In this document: piece by piece, positions 52,947-62,267 of the stretch
Layout: every line of letters begins with the position of its first letter
Position numbering within the stretch: position 1 is the stretch's first letter
From: Enterocloster clostridioformis
Lineage (GTDB): Bacteria > Bacillota > Clostridia > Lachnospirales > Lachnospiraceae
DNA: 64,000 bases
Direction of reading: 5' to 3'
Assembly: GCF_020297485.1 (NCBI RefSeq)
Contig: NZ_JAIWZC010000001.1
Coordinates: 2,356,001-2,420,000 of the forward strand
The notes under the pieces: generated by a model
Database searches by the model: none
What the model saw: only the letters and a program-made list of their open reading frames with translations
What the model was told of the DNA's origin: nothing
Translations under genes and position numbers: made by a program

Positions 52947-53933
52947 TTATACCGTCTTTTTTAGTATCGCCCACTCCTGTACCACTGAAAAACCTGCCTT
53001 CTCATAAATCCTTCTGGCAAAATTGGTTTCCGTTACAAAAATCGTCATGTATTCCGCCCCCATGTTCTTAAGCTCCTGACACAGGCTGAAGAACAGTACA
53101 TTGCCGATTCCCTTTCCCCCGTCAGCCGGGTCCACTGCCAGGGCCGAAAAGAATCCCCGTCCGTTTTTCTCAGGATACACGGTTCCGGCTGTGCCAATCA
53201 CCCTGCCGTCCCTGTCCTCCACTATGAGAATTTTCTTATGTTCCCGGATTCCGTCCCGGAATTTTTTCAGGAATGACTGGTCCCTCAGACGCCCAAACAT
53301 TTCCTCATATCCAAAATTCCTGGTGCCGTCAAACCAGGCGACTCTGATTCCCTGCTGCTTAAACTCCATAATGTGCTTCTGTACGTCCGCCGGAATGTAA
53401 AATTTTTCCAGTTGCAGATAATAAGAAACCTCTTTTTGAACCAGCTCATATCCTCTCCTTTGAAAAAATACGTATCCGCGGGAGTCTGTCCTGATTCCAG
53501 GCGCCTTGTTGTGCTCGTGGCCTTCCCGGTCTATGTACCAGGACATTTTAACGGGACATTTGTGACTTATTCTTATTTCATGTTTTCCCTGGCCCTTCAG
53601 AAATGCCTCCGCCCTTTCCAAAAGGCTGCTTCCCACGCCTCTGCCTTCATATTCCTCCTTTACCACCAGAAGGAATATATATCCCGGCGTATTGTCCCGG
53701 TTCTGCCCCGGCAGGAATTCCTTCTGGCTGATTGCCGCCGCAAATCCCGCCAGACTGCCGGAATCCGTAAAGGCCAGGATGCATCCCTCCGGGTCAAAAT
53801 CCGGTTTATCCAAAAGCTCTGCCTTCCATTCTTCCGGTGTATCATAGGCTTTATACCGGATACGCACCGCTTCCTCTTTCCACAGCCGCACCAGCTGCGG
53901 AAGCATGGCTTCCTTATACGTCCTGTATTGCAT
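52947..53933 (-). CDS. Double GNAT acetyltransferase in MurNAc operon
   Basis: 328 aa with two GNAT folds. The first has acetyl-CoA loop EEYEGRGVGSSLL near residue 95; the second has PADGGKGIGNVLF near residue 270 and ends EKAGFSVVQEWAIL. It overlaps murQ by about 20 bp and is followed 32 bp later by the EIIBC gene. GNATs acetylate amines with acetyl-CoA. A possible substrate is a muropeptide-derived amine or amino sugar, but that is inference from position. Confidence 0.85.
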   Translation of the reverse strand: MQYRTYKEAMLPQLVRLWKEEAVRIRYKAYDTPEEWKAELLDKPDFDPEGCILAFTDSGSLAGFAAAISQKEFLPGQNRDNTPGYIFLLVVKEEYEGRGVGSSLLERAEAFLKGQGKHEIRISHKCPVKMSWYIDREGHEHNKAPGIRTDSRGYVFFQRRGYELVQKEVSYYLQLEKFYIPADVQKHIMEFKQQGIRVAWFDGTRNFGYEEMFGRLRDQSFLKKFRDGIREHKKILIVEDRDGRVIGTAGTVYPEKNGRGFFSALAVDPADGGKGIGNVLFFSLCQELKNMGAEYMTIFVTETNFARRIYEKAGFSVVQEWAILKKTV

Positions 53934-54813
53934 TCCGAACATACCCCCCAGCTCGATTTAATCTTGTCTTTGCGGATTCGGCGCCGCAATGCAGCAGAAT
54001 CATGGTAATTGCCAGCTTTACGCTTCCCTCCGCCTCCTCCAGACAGTCCCTGGCCTCTTCCCTGGTGCATCCCGTGGCTGTCATGACAATATTTTCCGCC
54101 CTTGTAATCAGCTTCATATTTGTCTGCACAACATCCACCATCAGGTTCTGGTAAACCTTGCCGATTCCCACCATGCTTCCTGTGGATATCATGTTCAGAA
54201 CCATCTTCTGGGCCGTTCCGGCCTTCAGCCTGGTGGAGCCAGTAAGGACCTCCGGGCCCGGCACCGGTTCAATGGCCAAATCTGCCTCCTTTCCTATCTC
54301 AGAATCCCGGTTGCAGGACACTGCCACGGTCCTGCATCCAATTTTTTTGGCATACCGGAGGCCGTATATCACGTAAGGCGTCCTTCCGCTGGCCGCCAGC
54401 CCTATGACGATATCCGCCGGGGACAGATGAATCTTTTTTAAGTCTTCCTCACCCAGGGTCTGGCTGTCCTCGGCTCCCTCCACCGCCTTCACAAAGGCAG
54501 CGGAGCCCCCGGCCATCAGGCCCACCACCACATCCGGCGACACCCCGAAGGTGGGCGGACATTCCACCGCATCCAGTACCCCCAGCCTTCCGCTGGTACC
54601 GGCTCCCATATAGATGATTCTCCCCTTTTGTTTCAGACTGTCCGTACACCAGGCAATGGCCCGGGCAATCTGGGGCAGAACCTCCCCCACAGCTTCCACC
54701 GCCTTCCCATCCTCCCGGTTCATAATAGCAACAATTTCCAGAGGGGTCATCTGGTCCAGCCCCATGGTCTCCTTATTCCTGCTTTCCGTTACCAACACTG
54801 ACAAATCTATCAT
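53914..54813 (-). CDS. murQ: N-acetylmuramic acid 6-phosphate etherase
   Basis: 299 aa. It splits MurNAc-6-P into GlcNAc-6-P and lactate in the cytoplasm. Typical motifs: MIDLSVLVTESRN, YMGAGTSGRLGVLDAVECPPTF and GLAASGRTPYV in the SIS domain, and a C-terminal UBA-like helix pair. AGGAATTGCC precedes the ATG. It lies 14 bp after the regulator gene and overlaps the GNAT gene. Confidence 0.96.
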   Translation of the reverse strand: MIDLSVLVTESRNKETMGLDQMTPLEIVAIMNREDGKAVEAVGEVLPQIARAIAWCTDSLKQKGRIIYMGAGTSGRLGVLDAVECPPTFGVSPDVVVGLMAGGSAAFVKAVEGAEDSQTLGEEDLKKIHLSPADIVIGLAASGRTPYVIYGLRYAKKIGCRTVAVSCNRDSEIGKEADLAIEPVPGPEVLTGSTRLKAGTAQKMVLNMISTGSMVGIGKVYQNLMVDVVQTNMKLITRAENIVMTATGCTREEARDCLEEAEGSVKLAITMILLHCGAESAKTRLNRAGGYVRNAIQDV

Positions 54814-54827
54814 GGCAATTCCTCCCC

Positions 54828-55697
54828 TTACAATACGTTTTGGTTTTCATCCGGTCCCTCGGATTTGTCTATATGGGTCTTCCTGAACTGTTCCATGCAC
54901 TCGTCATACCGCTTATGCACATAGGCCGTGTACAGAATATCTATCATGTTCAGCTGGGATATCCTGGATGACATGGCCCCGCTCCTGAAAATCAGTTCCG
55001 TTGCAGCCACTGACAGGTTATAATCAGCCAGACGGACCAGGGGCGACTGCTCAAACCTGGATATGGTGATGACCGGCGCCTCCCTCAGCCTGGCTTCCCT
55101 GGCACATACTATCATTTCCTCTGTAAGACCGGAATAGCTGACAATGAGGGCCAGATCGCACCCCCGGATGTTTCTGGCCTGCAGGAGCTGGGCATGCCAG
55201 TCATCGCAAATCACACATGGCTTGTTGACCCGCAGAAGCTTCAGATACATATCTCTGGCCACCAGCAGGGAAGAACCAAGCCCGAACAGATACACGGTCT
55301 GGCTCCGCTCCAGCAACTCCACACATTGATTCAAGATTTCCAGATCCACCAGCTTCCTGGTATTGTCAAGGGACACTATGTTCTTATAGGTCACCTTGTT
55401 CACCAGCTCCTCCAGGCTGTCGTCCTTCTTTATCTCCTGCTCCATGGGCCGTGTACTCTCCCTGCGCAGGGCTGACTCATACAGCAGCGATTTCTGCAGC
55501 TCCTTATAGCCCTCAAACCCCATCTTCCTGCACAGGCGGACAATGGTTGCCGCTGAGGAAAACGTTTTGTCTGCCAGCTGCTTTATGCTGTATCCGGCGG
55601 CTTCCTCGGGATTTTCCCTTAAAAATCTGAGGACCCCTTTCTCAGCCCCGCTGGCCTGCGCTGAATATTCCTGTATCCTGACAAGTACACTTTTCAT
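54828..55697 (-). CDS. RpiR/MurR-type transcriptional regulator
   Basis: 289 aa. N-terminal HTH_6 domain (YSIKQLADKTFSSAATIVRL) and C-terminal SIS domain (FGLGSSLLVARDMYLKL, VSYSGLTEEMI) that would bind a sugar phosphate, probably MurNAc-6-P. It starts the operon with AAAGGA upstream. Likely local regulator of murQ and the PTS. Confidence 0.92.
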   Translation of the reverse strand: MKSVLVRIQEYSAQASGAEKGVLRFLRENPEEAAGYSIKQLADKTFSSAATIVRLCRKMGFEGYKELQKSLLYESALRRESTRPMEQEIKKDDSLEELVNKVTYKNIVSLDNTRKLVDLEILNQCVELLERSQTVYLFGLGSSLLVARDMYLKLLRVNKPCVICDDWHAQLLQARNIRGCDLALIVSYSGLTEEMIVCAREARLREAPVITISRFEQSPLVRLADYNLSVAATELIFRSGAMSSRISQLNMIDILYTAYVHKRYDECMEQFRKTHIDKSEGPDENQNVL

Positions 55698-55775
55698 ATC
55701 AGTTCCTTTCTATGCCTTTATATTACTCTTTTAAACACTTTTGTCAATATCATCTGACTTTTACGAAAAATTATT

Positions 55776-55985
55776 TCATATTTTGACTTTTTCACCTCTT
55801 ATTGCGCGTAAATACTGAAAAGCCGCCGCTTTTTTATTGAGCGGCGGCTGGAGGAATCCGTCAATCCCCAAGGTAGTGGACAGTCCCATGAAGAATCCCG
55901 CCAGCATATTGATGACAGGGGGCGAAGCCCCCACCGCCGCCAGGGCGTTTGTATTGACAAAATTTCCTTCCACATAGGAATCCAC
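55776..55985 (-). pseudogene. MATE efflux transporter fragment
   Basis: About 45 residues (GNFVNTNALAAVGASPPVIN, MLAGFFMGLSTTLG) match the first helices of a MATE transporter. After that the frame diverges and ends. No upstream start or remaining helices; a relic. Confidence 0.65.
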
Positions 55986-56148
55986 GTATTATACAATTGT
56001 TGAAAAAAATTTCCTATTCAAAAGAGGGATTGAAAACCAGAAAATAGACTTAAAGATACTGCCGTCAATCATATCCGTATTACCGCTTTGCAAGACAAGA
56101 CCCCATAGCCCAAACATTGCTGGCTGCCATTCCCTGTTACCCAGTCTC
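55986..56148. other. Intergenic
   Basis: No gene seen between the MATE relic and the ABC-2 permease operon. No convincing terminator was found. Confidence 0.35.
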
Positions 56149-57297
56149 TCACTCCGCCGCCCCGGCAAGCCTGCGCTCCTTCTTAATGCTCAGAGCGTAC
56201 ATGGCGCCTCCCGCCGCCAGCCAGAACACGGTATACAGGGCCGTTCCCGCCAGCTGGGGCCAGGCAGCGTCCCAGCCGATTCCCTTCAGGTTCACAGCCT
56301 TTAATTCCACGGCAATATTGGCAATGGGCGAAAATATCCTGGAAGCAATGCTGAGCCATTTCGGCATCAAATAGTATGGAAAAATAAGTCCTGAGGTAAA
56401 TACAATCAGGTTGCTGCACATCATATACAGCTGTGCAAAGCAGGCCAGCCTCCTGGTAAAGGACCCAAGCATCACGCCAAAGGCCACGGCTGCCAGCATG
56501 AAAAGCACTGTGCTGAACAGATAGAGGCCGATTTCCCCTCTCAGGGGAATATTCTTATACAGCCCCACCACGCTCAGCGCCGCGAACTGGGTCACCACTG
56601 CGCCGCCCGCCACCACGGCCGTCCTGATGATTCCGTCCTTTAATTCCTCCCCCCGCTTTTCCGGGGCAGCCGCTGCCAGGGCTTTCCTCTTGCGTATCAT
56701 GAGAGGAATGAAAAATGAGATGAGGAAGGTCTGCATGGTGATGGAGGGAACCAGCAGATAGCTCATTTTCCTGATGTAATCGCCCTGTGGCTCATACAAG
56801 GTCCTGTCCACGTAAGAAAATGTACCCAGGCTGGTCTGGGCCGCCGAGGGGTAAAAGTTATTTCCCTCCAGCATCTTAAGCTGCATTCCCGCGCTCATGG
56901 TACCCAGCACAGACGATGCAGCCCCCACAGCCCCTCCTCCGGTGATGATGTTGGAGCAGTCCGCAAAAATCACTGCCTGGGGTGATTTCTTCAGTGACAT
57001 ATCCCGGCTGAAATTTACGGGTATCATGACGCCGGCCTCTATCTTCTTATCCAGGATGGCCTGTTTCAAATCCTGCTCCGAATCCGCGTAATATACAATG
57101 TCCAGAGAGGGATTGATGCCAAGCTGCTTCACAATGGACTGGGACAAAGAGGACCGGTCCTCATCCAGAATTCCGAAGGGAATATTTTCTGTGTAATCAT
57201 TTTTCCAGATAGTAGTAATCAGGAGCATGCCGGCCAGCACGGAAATAAAAAGACCGATAACCGTGTTTTTTTCTTCCTTCCATATCCTGCTCATCAT
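56149..57297 (-). CDS. ABC-2 type permease, second copy
   Basis: 382 aa. One N-terminal membrane helix, a 170-residue outer domain (DIVYYADSEQDLKQAILDKK), then about five C-terminal helices. This is the ABC2_membrane_3 layout of YbhS/YbhR-type exporters. It overlaps the upstream permease gene by 4 bp, so the two probably form a heterodimer. No ATPase gene is in the operon. Confidence 0.88.
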   Translation of the reverse strand: MMSRIWKEEKNTVIGLFISVLAGMLLITTIWKNDYTENIPFGILDEDRSSLSQSIVKQLGINPSLDIVYYADSEQDLKQAILDKKIEAGVMIPVNFSRDMSLKKSPQAVIFADCSNIITGGGAVGAASSVLGTMSAGMQLKMLEGNNFYPSAAQTSLGTFSYVDRTLYEPQGDYIRKMSYLLVPSITMQTFLISFFIPLMIRKRKALAAAAPEKRGEELKDGIIRTAVVAGGAVVTQFAALSVVGLYKNIPLRGEIGLYLFSTVLFMLAAVAFGVMLGSFTRRLACFAQLYMMCSNLIVFTSGLIFPYYLMPKWLSIASRIFSPIANIAVELKAVNLKGIGWDAAWPQLAGTALYTVFWLAAGGAMYALSIKKERRLAGAAE

Positions 57298-58454
57298 ATG
57301 CCGGCCACCCCGCTTTCCGTCAGGGGACTATCCGTCAGCGGGCTTCCCGCCTCTGTCCTGACATCCCTGAATTTCTTGGCCACCAAAAGCGCCATCACCG
57401 CGCAGAATCCCATAAGCCACAGAACATGATGGGCCTCACTCAAAAAGCTGCGCTCCACCAGGGCCATGTCCCTCAGAGGCACGATATAGTGGGTATTGGG
57501 CATGAACCAGGTAAGAAACTTACAGGGCCAGGGCATGGAGATGACCGGAAATGTGTAACCGGCTAACAGCATGGTAAAACTTATGATGCTGCATTTCTGC
57601 ACTGCCTCCTCACAGTTTCCCCCGGTACCCAGGTTCTGGAGTATTCCAAAAAGGGTAATGCCGAAGCAGGTGAAAACTGTCATCAGAATGCCGGCCCAGG
57701 GCGAACTCTTATACGGAAACCCGAAACACAGGGTCTGGGTCACCATACAGCCCAGGGCAGAGACGCAGGCAATGCCGGTGATGAATCCGGCCTTCTTCAT
57801 CAGACTTCCAAAGCTCGCCCTCTCGCACACGCAGGCCCCCACGCATCCGGCTCCAATCTGCACAATGGTAAGAAGGATGCCCTCCATCATCATGTATGCC
57901 ACGTTCTTGGAGGGATTGCTGATGGCCTTTGTCACATATCCCATGGGCGCAATCAGGTTCATGGCTGCCTGGGGCGGTATGCCCTTTCCCTCTGCCAGCT
58001 TCAGCATATAGCCGCTCTTAATGGTTCCCAGGGCTTCGGCTATGGTTCCCCTCATGCCGCTGGCAACCGTGGAAAGGGCGCCGTCGTTAAAAATCATGAT
58101 TTTGGCTTCCCTGCCATTTAACAAATCCTCTGAAAAATGCTCCGGAATCACGATTCCGGCCAGGGCCTTATTGTAGTAAAATGCTTCCTTCAGGTCATCC
58201 TCCTCATCCGTACATGCAATGACGTCAAATGTCCTGTTATCCGAAATCAGTTGAATCAGGCTTTGGACCGTCTCAGAGTGGTCATGGTTCACAATGACCG
58301 TGGGGACCTTCTGAAAAGGCAGGTGAATGAACTCAGCGCCCATGAGCAGACTCAGGATGGTGGGTGCCAGAAGAAGAATCAGCATGGGAATCGTTATGTA
58401 CCGTTTTTTCACAGAAGATGCCAGGCTCCCTGCCCGTTTCATCCATTCTCTCAT
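57294..58454 (-). CDS. ABC-2 type permease, first copy
   Basis: 386 aa, same architecture as its neighbour: KKRYITIPMLILLLAPTILS helix, outer domain with FDVIACTDEEDDLKEAFYYN, C-terminal helix bundle. It lies 11 bp after the HlyD gene and overlaps the next permease by 4 bp. Exports an unknown compound, with the adaptor bridging to the wall side. Confidence 0.88.
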   Translation of the reverse strand: MREWMKRAGSLASSVKKRYITIPMLILLLAPTILSLLMGAEFIHLPFQKVPTVIVNHDHSETVQSLIQLISDNRTFDVIACTDEEDDLKEAFYYNKALAGIVIPEHFSEDLLNGREAKIMIFNDGALSTVASGMRGTIAEALGTIKSGYMLKLAEGKGIPPQAAMNLIAPMGYVTKAISNPSKNVAYMMMEGILLTIVQIGAGCVGACVCERASFGSLMKKAGFITGIACVSALGCMVTQTLCFGFPYKSSPWAGILMTVFTCFGITLFGILQNLGTGGNCEEAVQKCSIISFTMLLAGYTFPVISMPWPCKFLTWFMPNTHYIVPLRDMALVERSFLSEAHHVLWLMGFCAVMALLVAKKFRDVRTEAGSPLTDSPLTESGVAGI

Positions 58455-58465
58455 ATACCATCACA

Positions 58466-59530
58466 TCACTTTCCAAAGTCAACATAGGCTGTCATACCGG
58501 AACGCAGCTCATCCTGCAGTCCCGACAGGTCGTCAAAGGTTACCTTGATTCCGTAGGTCAGGATATCCCAGTCAGCTTCATTGGACGCCTTCTTAGTGGC
58601 AAAATCCGCTTCTTTATTGATTCGCACCACTTTTCCCTTATATGTATCCTTTCCCAGGGCTGCCAGGGAGATATCCACCTCCTGGTCCAGTTTTACCCGG
58701 GGAAGCTTCATTTCATCCACATCACATGTGATATAGGGGGTATAAATGTCCGCAACCACAACGGAGGGAAGTCCGGAGGACACCACATCACCGGCCTTGA
58801 CATTTACCGTTGTCACCAGGCCGTCCACAGGGGAGGTGAGGACACATTTATCCAGGGTGGTGTCAATCTGTTTCAGGGCAGCCCAGGCCTGGTCCACCCC
58901 GGCCTGGGCCTGGGCAATCTGTTCCGGCGTGGCTCCGTTTTTGGCTTCGGAAAGCTTGCTCCGGGAAATCTCCAGATTGGAGCGTGAGCTGTCCAGGGCA
59001 GCCTTGGCAGAAGCCAGGGCAGCCTTCTGCCCATCCACGGAGGACTGGGATACGGCCCCTGCCGGAACCAGCGCCAAGGTCCTCTCATAATCCGCCTCCA
59101 TCCTGGTATAGGATGCCTGGGCATTTTCCAGGTTTGCCTGGGCAATCTGGACCGCCAGCTGCAGCTGCTTCATCTGTTCCTCTGTGGCGCCGTTTAACAG
59201 GCTCTGATAAGATGCCTGCGCCTGGGCCAGGGCTGCCTGGGCCTGTTCCCTCTGGGCCATCAGGGTATCACTGTCCAGACGGACCAGCTCCTGGCCTTTC
59301 GTCACCAGATCCCCTTCCTCCACCAGGACATCCTTAATCTGGCCTCCTGTCAGCGCGTTGATGTTGCTCTCATCCATGGTCACATAGGACTGCACCACCA
59401 GATTTTTCTTATTCTTAAATAACAGGTCATCCCCGGTCACATGGCCGAAGATGAGCACCAGGACAATGGCGCATAAAATAACAGCCGCCGCTGCCCCTAT
59501 GATTTTTTTCTTGGATTTTGCCAGTTTCAT
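58466..59530 (-). CDS. HlyD-family membrane fusion protein
   Basis: 354 aa. N-terminal membrane helix (about 9-29), a lipoyl half (VEEGDLVTKGQELVRLDSDT), a long Gln/Ala-rich coiled coil (about 85-215), the second lipoyl half (SPVDGLVTTVNVKAGDVV) and a beta-barrel. YbhG-like adaptor for the two permeases downstream. It lies 5 bp after the MarR gene. Confidence 0.92.
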   Translation of the reverse strand: MKLAKSKKKIIGAAAAVILCAIVLVLIFGHVTGDDLLFKNKKNLVVQSYVTMDESNINALTGGQIKDVLVEEGDLVTKGQELVRLDSDTLMAQREQAQAALAQAQASYQSLLNGATEEQMKQLQLAVQIAQANLENAQASYTRMEADYERTLALVPAGAVSQSSVDGQKAALASAKAALDSSRSNLEISRSKLSEAKNGATPEQIAQAQAGVDQAWAALKQIDTTLDKCVLTSPVDGLVTTVNVKAGDVVSSGLPSVVVADIYTPYITCDVDEMKLPRVKLDQEVDISLAALGKDTYKGKVVRINKEADFATKKASNEADWDILTYGIKVTFDDLSGLQDELRSGMTAYVDFGK

Positions 59531-59535
59531 TGTTA

Positions 59536-59979
59536 TTACAGTTTCTCCCTTCCAGTATTTCTTTCATACTCCCTTACATTTCCGACGATTTTGCACATAA
59601 TCTGTTCCAGGGCCCGTTCCTCCTGGGCCGTGATTCCGGCAAAGATGATTTTCTCCCACTGATCCATGATGTCCTTCAGTGAATTAGCTGCCTCTTTTCC
59701 CTTTTCCGACAGGCAGACCAGCTTTTCACGCTTGTTCTCAGGGTTAATCTCCCTCCTGATATATCCCCGCTCCTCCATGGCCGCCAATACCTTGGCTGTC
59801 TGGTATTTATCGATTCCGGACAGGCTGGAAATGGTATCCTGATTGCTGTATTTGCTGTAGCCTATAACCAGAAGCGCGATTCCCTCGGAAAAGGAAAGGC
59901 CGCAGGCCCTGAATTTAATGCACAGAAACCTTCGTTTGCTCTTTTCTATCATGGTGGCTATTTCCTGTATGGTACTCAC
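59536..59979 (-). CDS. MarR-family regulator of export operon
   Basis: 147 aa winged-helix dimer. Recognition region SSLSGIDKYQTAKVLAAMEE, wing RREINPENKREKLVCLSEKG. First gene of the MarR-HlyD-permease-permease operon and probably its repressor. Confidence 0.92.
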   Translation of the reverse strand: MSTIQEIATMIEKSKRRFLCIKFRACGLSFSEGIALLVIGYSKYSNQDTISSLSGIDKYQTAKVLAAMEERGYIRREINPENKREKLVCLSEKGKEAANSLKDIMDQWEKIIFAGITAQEERALEQIMCKIVGNVREYERNTGREKL

Positions 59980-60180
59980 CTCCTTGCGGGTGCTGCCGCA
60001 GACACTGCTAAGGAATGCTTTGTGCGGCTATCATATGTATTTAACAACTGTTGTGTTTGACAAATATTATATGCATTTTGCAAATGAAAATCAACCCGTT
60101 TTTTTTTCACAAAATTACGGCTCAACTTTTATTATTTCTCCGTTTATTTGACGGGATGGTTCTTCTGACAGGGCGCGGAG

Positions 60181-60241
60181 GAAGAAAAATGCCGTGAAGA
60201 AGCTGGTTTCCTGGTTTGGAATCCGGCTGATTCACGGCATT
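60181..60241 (-). terminator. Terminator of cytidylate-kinase-like gene
   Basis: Arms AATGCCGTGAA and TTCACGGCATT, 32 bp apart, with CATTTTTCTTC on the minus strand. About 65 bp after the stop at 60308. Confidence 0.7.
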
Positions 60242-60307
60242 ATCACGGCGTTTTCGCAGCGTTTTCATATAATGTTTTTATACTTCCTTTGATGACATTC
60301 AACAATC

Positions 60308-60910
60308 TCATTCCATCATTTTCATAATCAGGTCCGCGCAGCCCTCATATCCCAATACAGAGGTATTCAGACAGGCATCATAATTTTCCATATCCCCCCA
60401 GTTTTTTCCGGTAAAATAGTGATAATAGTCACTTCTCTGGCTGTCCCTCTTCTGTAATTCTTCCTCCGCCTTCTCAAAGGCTATGTCATCCACCTCGCAT
60501 ATACGGCGTTTGCGCTTCTCCATGGATGAAGCGTAGATAAACAGTTTAAGTACGTCGCATTCTCCGTCCAGGGCAAAATCAGCGCATCTTCCGATAAAGA
60601 TACATGGTCCCTTCCGGGCCAGCCTGCGGATGGTGTCAGATACCTCCTTATTGATATCAAAGGGCTCCTGCATCTTATTGTAATTCTGGAACCGGAAGGC
60701 ATACAGCACCAAATCATGAAGCAGGCTTCCCGTCCGTTTTTCATCCAGCTTTTTCAGTTCCTCGATGCTGATTCCATTGTCTGCCGCCGTCACTGCCAGA
60801 AGCTCCCTCCCATAACAGGGAATCCCCAGGCGCTCCGACAGGATGCGGGCCACCTCCCTTCCTCCGCTTCCGTACTGACGCTCAATGGTGATACAACAGT
60901 TCCTGCCCAT
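60308..60910 (-). CDS. Cytidylate kinase-like family protein
   Basis: 200 aa from ATG 60910 (AAGGA, 6 bp); a Met two codons earlier is too close to it. P-loop-like GSGGREVARILSERLGIPCY and ARKGPCIFIGRCADFAL match the Cytidylate_kin2 family. Distinct from CMP kinase proper; role unknown, with nucleotide or small-molecule phosphorylation inferred. Confidence 0.87.
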   Translation of the reverse strand: MGRNCCITIERQYGSGGREVARILSERLGIPCYGRELLAVTAADNGISIEELKKLDEKRTGSLLHDLVLYAFRFQNYNKMQEPFDINKEVSDTIRRLARKGPCIFIGRCADFALDGECDVLKLFIYASSMEKRKRRICEVDDIAFEKAEEELQKRDSQRSDYYHYFTGKNWGDMENYDACLNTSVLGYEGCADLIMKMME

Positions 60911-61012
60911 ACTCATTCCTTCTTTCTTATATATCTTTCTTATATATCTTTCCTATATGTCTTTCTTATATGTCTGCAAATGTCCTCAAATTACGCAGGA
61001 CATCCATCTGCC

Positions 61013-62173
61013 TTATGTTACCTCAATTGCGTACTTTATCACATGGTCCCTCTTATTCTCAAACACATCATAGGCTTCCATAATGTTTTCAAGCTTTGCC
61101 CTGTGGGTAATCAGACAGCTGGTATCCAGTTTTCCGGCCTTTATCAGTTTCATGATTTCCTCACAGCAGGAAGCGTCCACTCCGCCGGTCTTGAAAACCA
61201 GGTTCTTCCCGTACATGTCCGGGAGGGGGAGTATCTGCGGTTCTTCATATAAGGCCACTACACAGACCACTGCATTGGGCCTGGCAATCTTCCATGCCAT
61301 CTGGAAGGTATCCCTGCCTCCTGCCACTTCCAATACGGCATCCGCGCCGCGTCCAAAGGTCAGCTTCCTTATCTCCTGTTCCACATCCTGCTTTAGCGGG
61401 TTGAGGCCGACATCCGCCAGTCCCTGATCCTTAGCCAGCTCCAGCCGTTCATCAGACGTATCAATGGCAATGATCATTCCGGGACCGTAGAGCCTTGCGC
61501 ACATCAGGGTACACAGCCCGGTAGGACCTGCGCCAATCACAGCTACCGTATCCGCCGGTTTGATTTCCGCCAGGGACGCTCCCCAGTAACCGGTGGAAAG
61601 GATATCCCCTGTAAACAGCGCCGCCTCGTCCGTCACCTCACCGGGTATCCTTGTTAGTCCGTTGTCAGCAAACGGAACCCTGACATACCCGGCCTGACCG
61701 CCGTCAATCCTGCACCCCAGCGCCCATCCTCCGTGCTCATGGGTACAGTTGTTGACATAGCCCCGCTTGCAGAAATAGCACTCCCCGCAAAATGTCTCCA
61801 CATTCACAGCCACCCTGTCTCCGGGCTTAAACCTTCTTACCTCCTCCCCGGTCTGCTCCACTATGCCCACAAACTCATGTCCCAGTATGGTTCCCGGCAC
61901 AGCCCTTGGGACAGCGCCGTTTTTAATATGGATATCGCTGGAACAGATGGTGGTAAGGGTCACCTTTATAATGGCATCCTGCGGATCTTTCAGCCTGGGG
62001 ACAGGCCGGTCTTCCAGGGTTATGGTACCATTTTCTTTATAGACGGCGGCTTTCATTGTCTTGGGCTGGGGAGTCCGGGACTGGGGAGCCGGGGACTGAG
62101 GAACCGGGGATTGGGTCGCCTGAGACTGGGCCGCCTGGGATTGGGACACCTGAGTTTGCATATCGCTTTGCAT
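61013..62173 (-). CDS. Zinc alcohol dehydrogenase with repetitive N-terminal tail
   Basis: 386 aa. From residue 40 it is a normal medium-chain dehydrogenase: catalytic zinc ligands Cys (TICSSD), His-Glu (GHEFVG), structural Cys cluster (CGECYFCKRGYVNNC) and NAD-binding GAGPTG. The first 39 residues form a Gln/Ser/Pro-rich tail of five-residue repeats. GGAGG lies 10 bp before the first ATG while Met40 has none, so the tail is probably translated. It oxidises an alcohol or polyol with NAD; an SDR gene lies 95 bp upstream in the same orientation. Confidence 0.9.
   Translation of the reverse strand: MQSDMQTQVSQSQAAQSQATQSPVPQSPAPQSRTPQPKTMKAAVYKENGTITLEDRPVPRLKDPQDAIIKVTLTTICSSDIHIKNGAVPRAVPGTILGHEFVGIVEQTGEEVRRFKPGDRVAVNVETFCGECYFCKRGYVNNCTHEHGGWALGCRIDGGQAGYVRVPFADNGLTRIPGEVTDEAALFTGDILSTGYWGASLAEIKPADTVAVIGAGPTGLCTLMCARLYGPGMIIAIDTSDERLELAKDQGLADVGLNPLKQDVEQEIRKLTFGRGADAVLEVAGGRDTFQMAWKIARPNAVVCVVALYEEPQILPLPDMYGKNLVFKTGGVDASCCEEIMKLIKAGKLDTSCLITHRAKLENIMEAYDVFENKRDHVIKYAIEVT
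62069..62143 (-). repeat. 15-bp tandem repeat in dehydrogenase gene
   Basis: Five units encode QSQAA, QSQAT, QSPVP, QSPAP and QSRTP (residues 11-35). The units vary at third and fifth residues, as expected from an older slippage expansion. Confidence 0.8.
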
Positions 62174-62267
62174 CTTTACTATACCTCCGATTTGCTGCTG
62201 TTTTCTCCAATATCATCTTATCATATATATATAAATATAAGGATATTATAGCATATATCAGGCATTC

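Noticed and set aside
62069..62143. CRISPR-like array
   Set aside because: The 15-bp units are contiguous coding repeats without spacers. No direct-repeat array with regular spacers was seen anywhere in the window.
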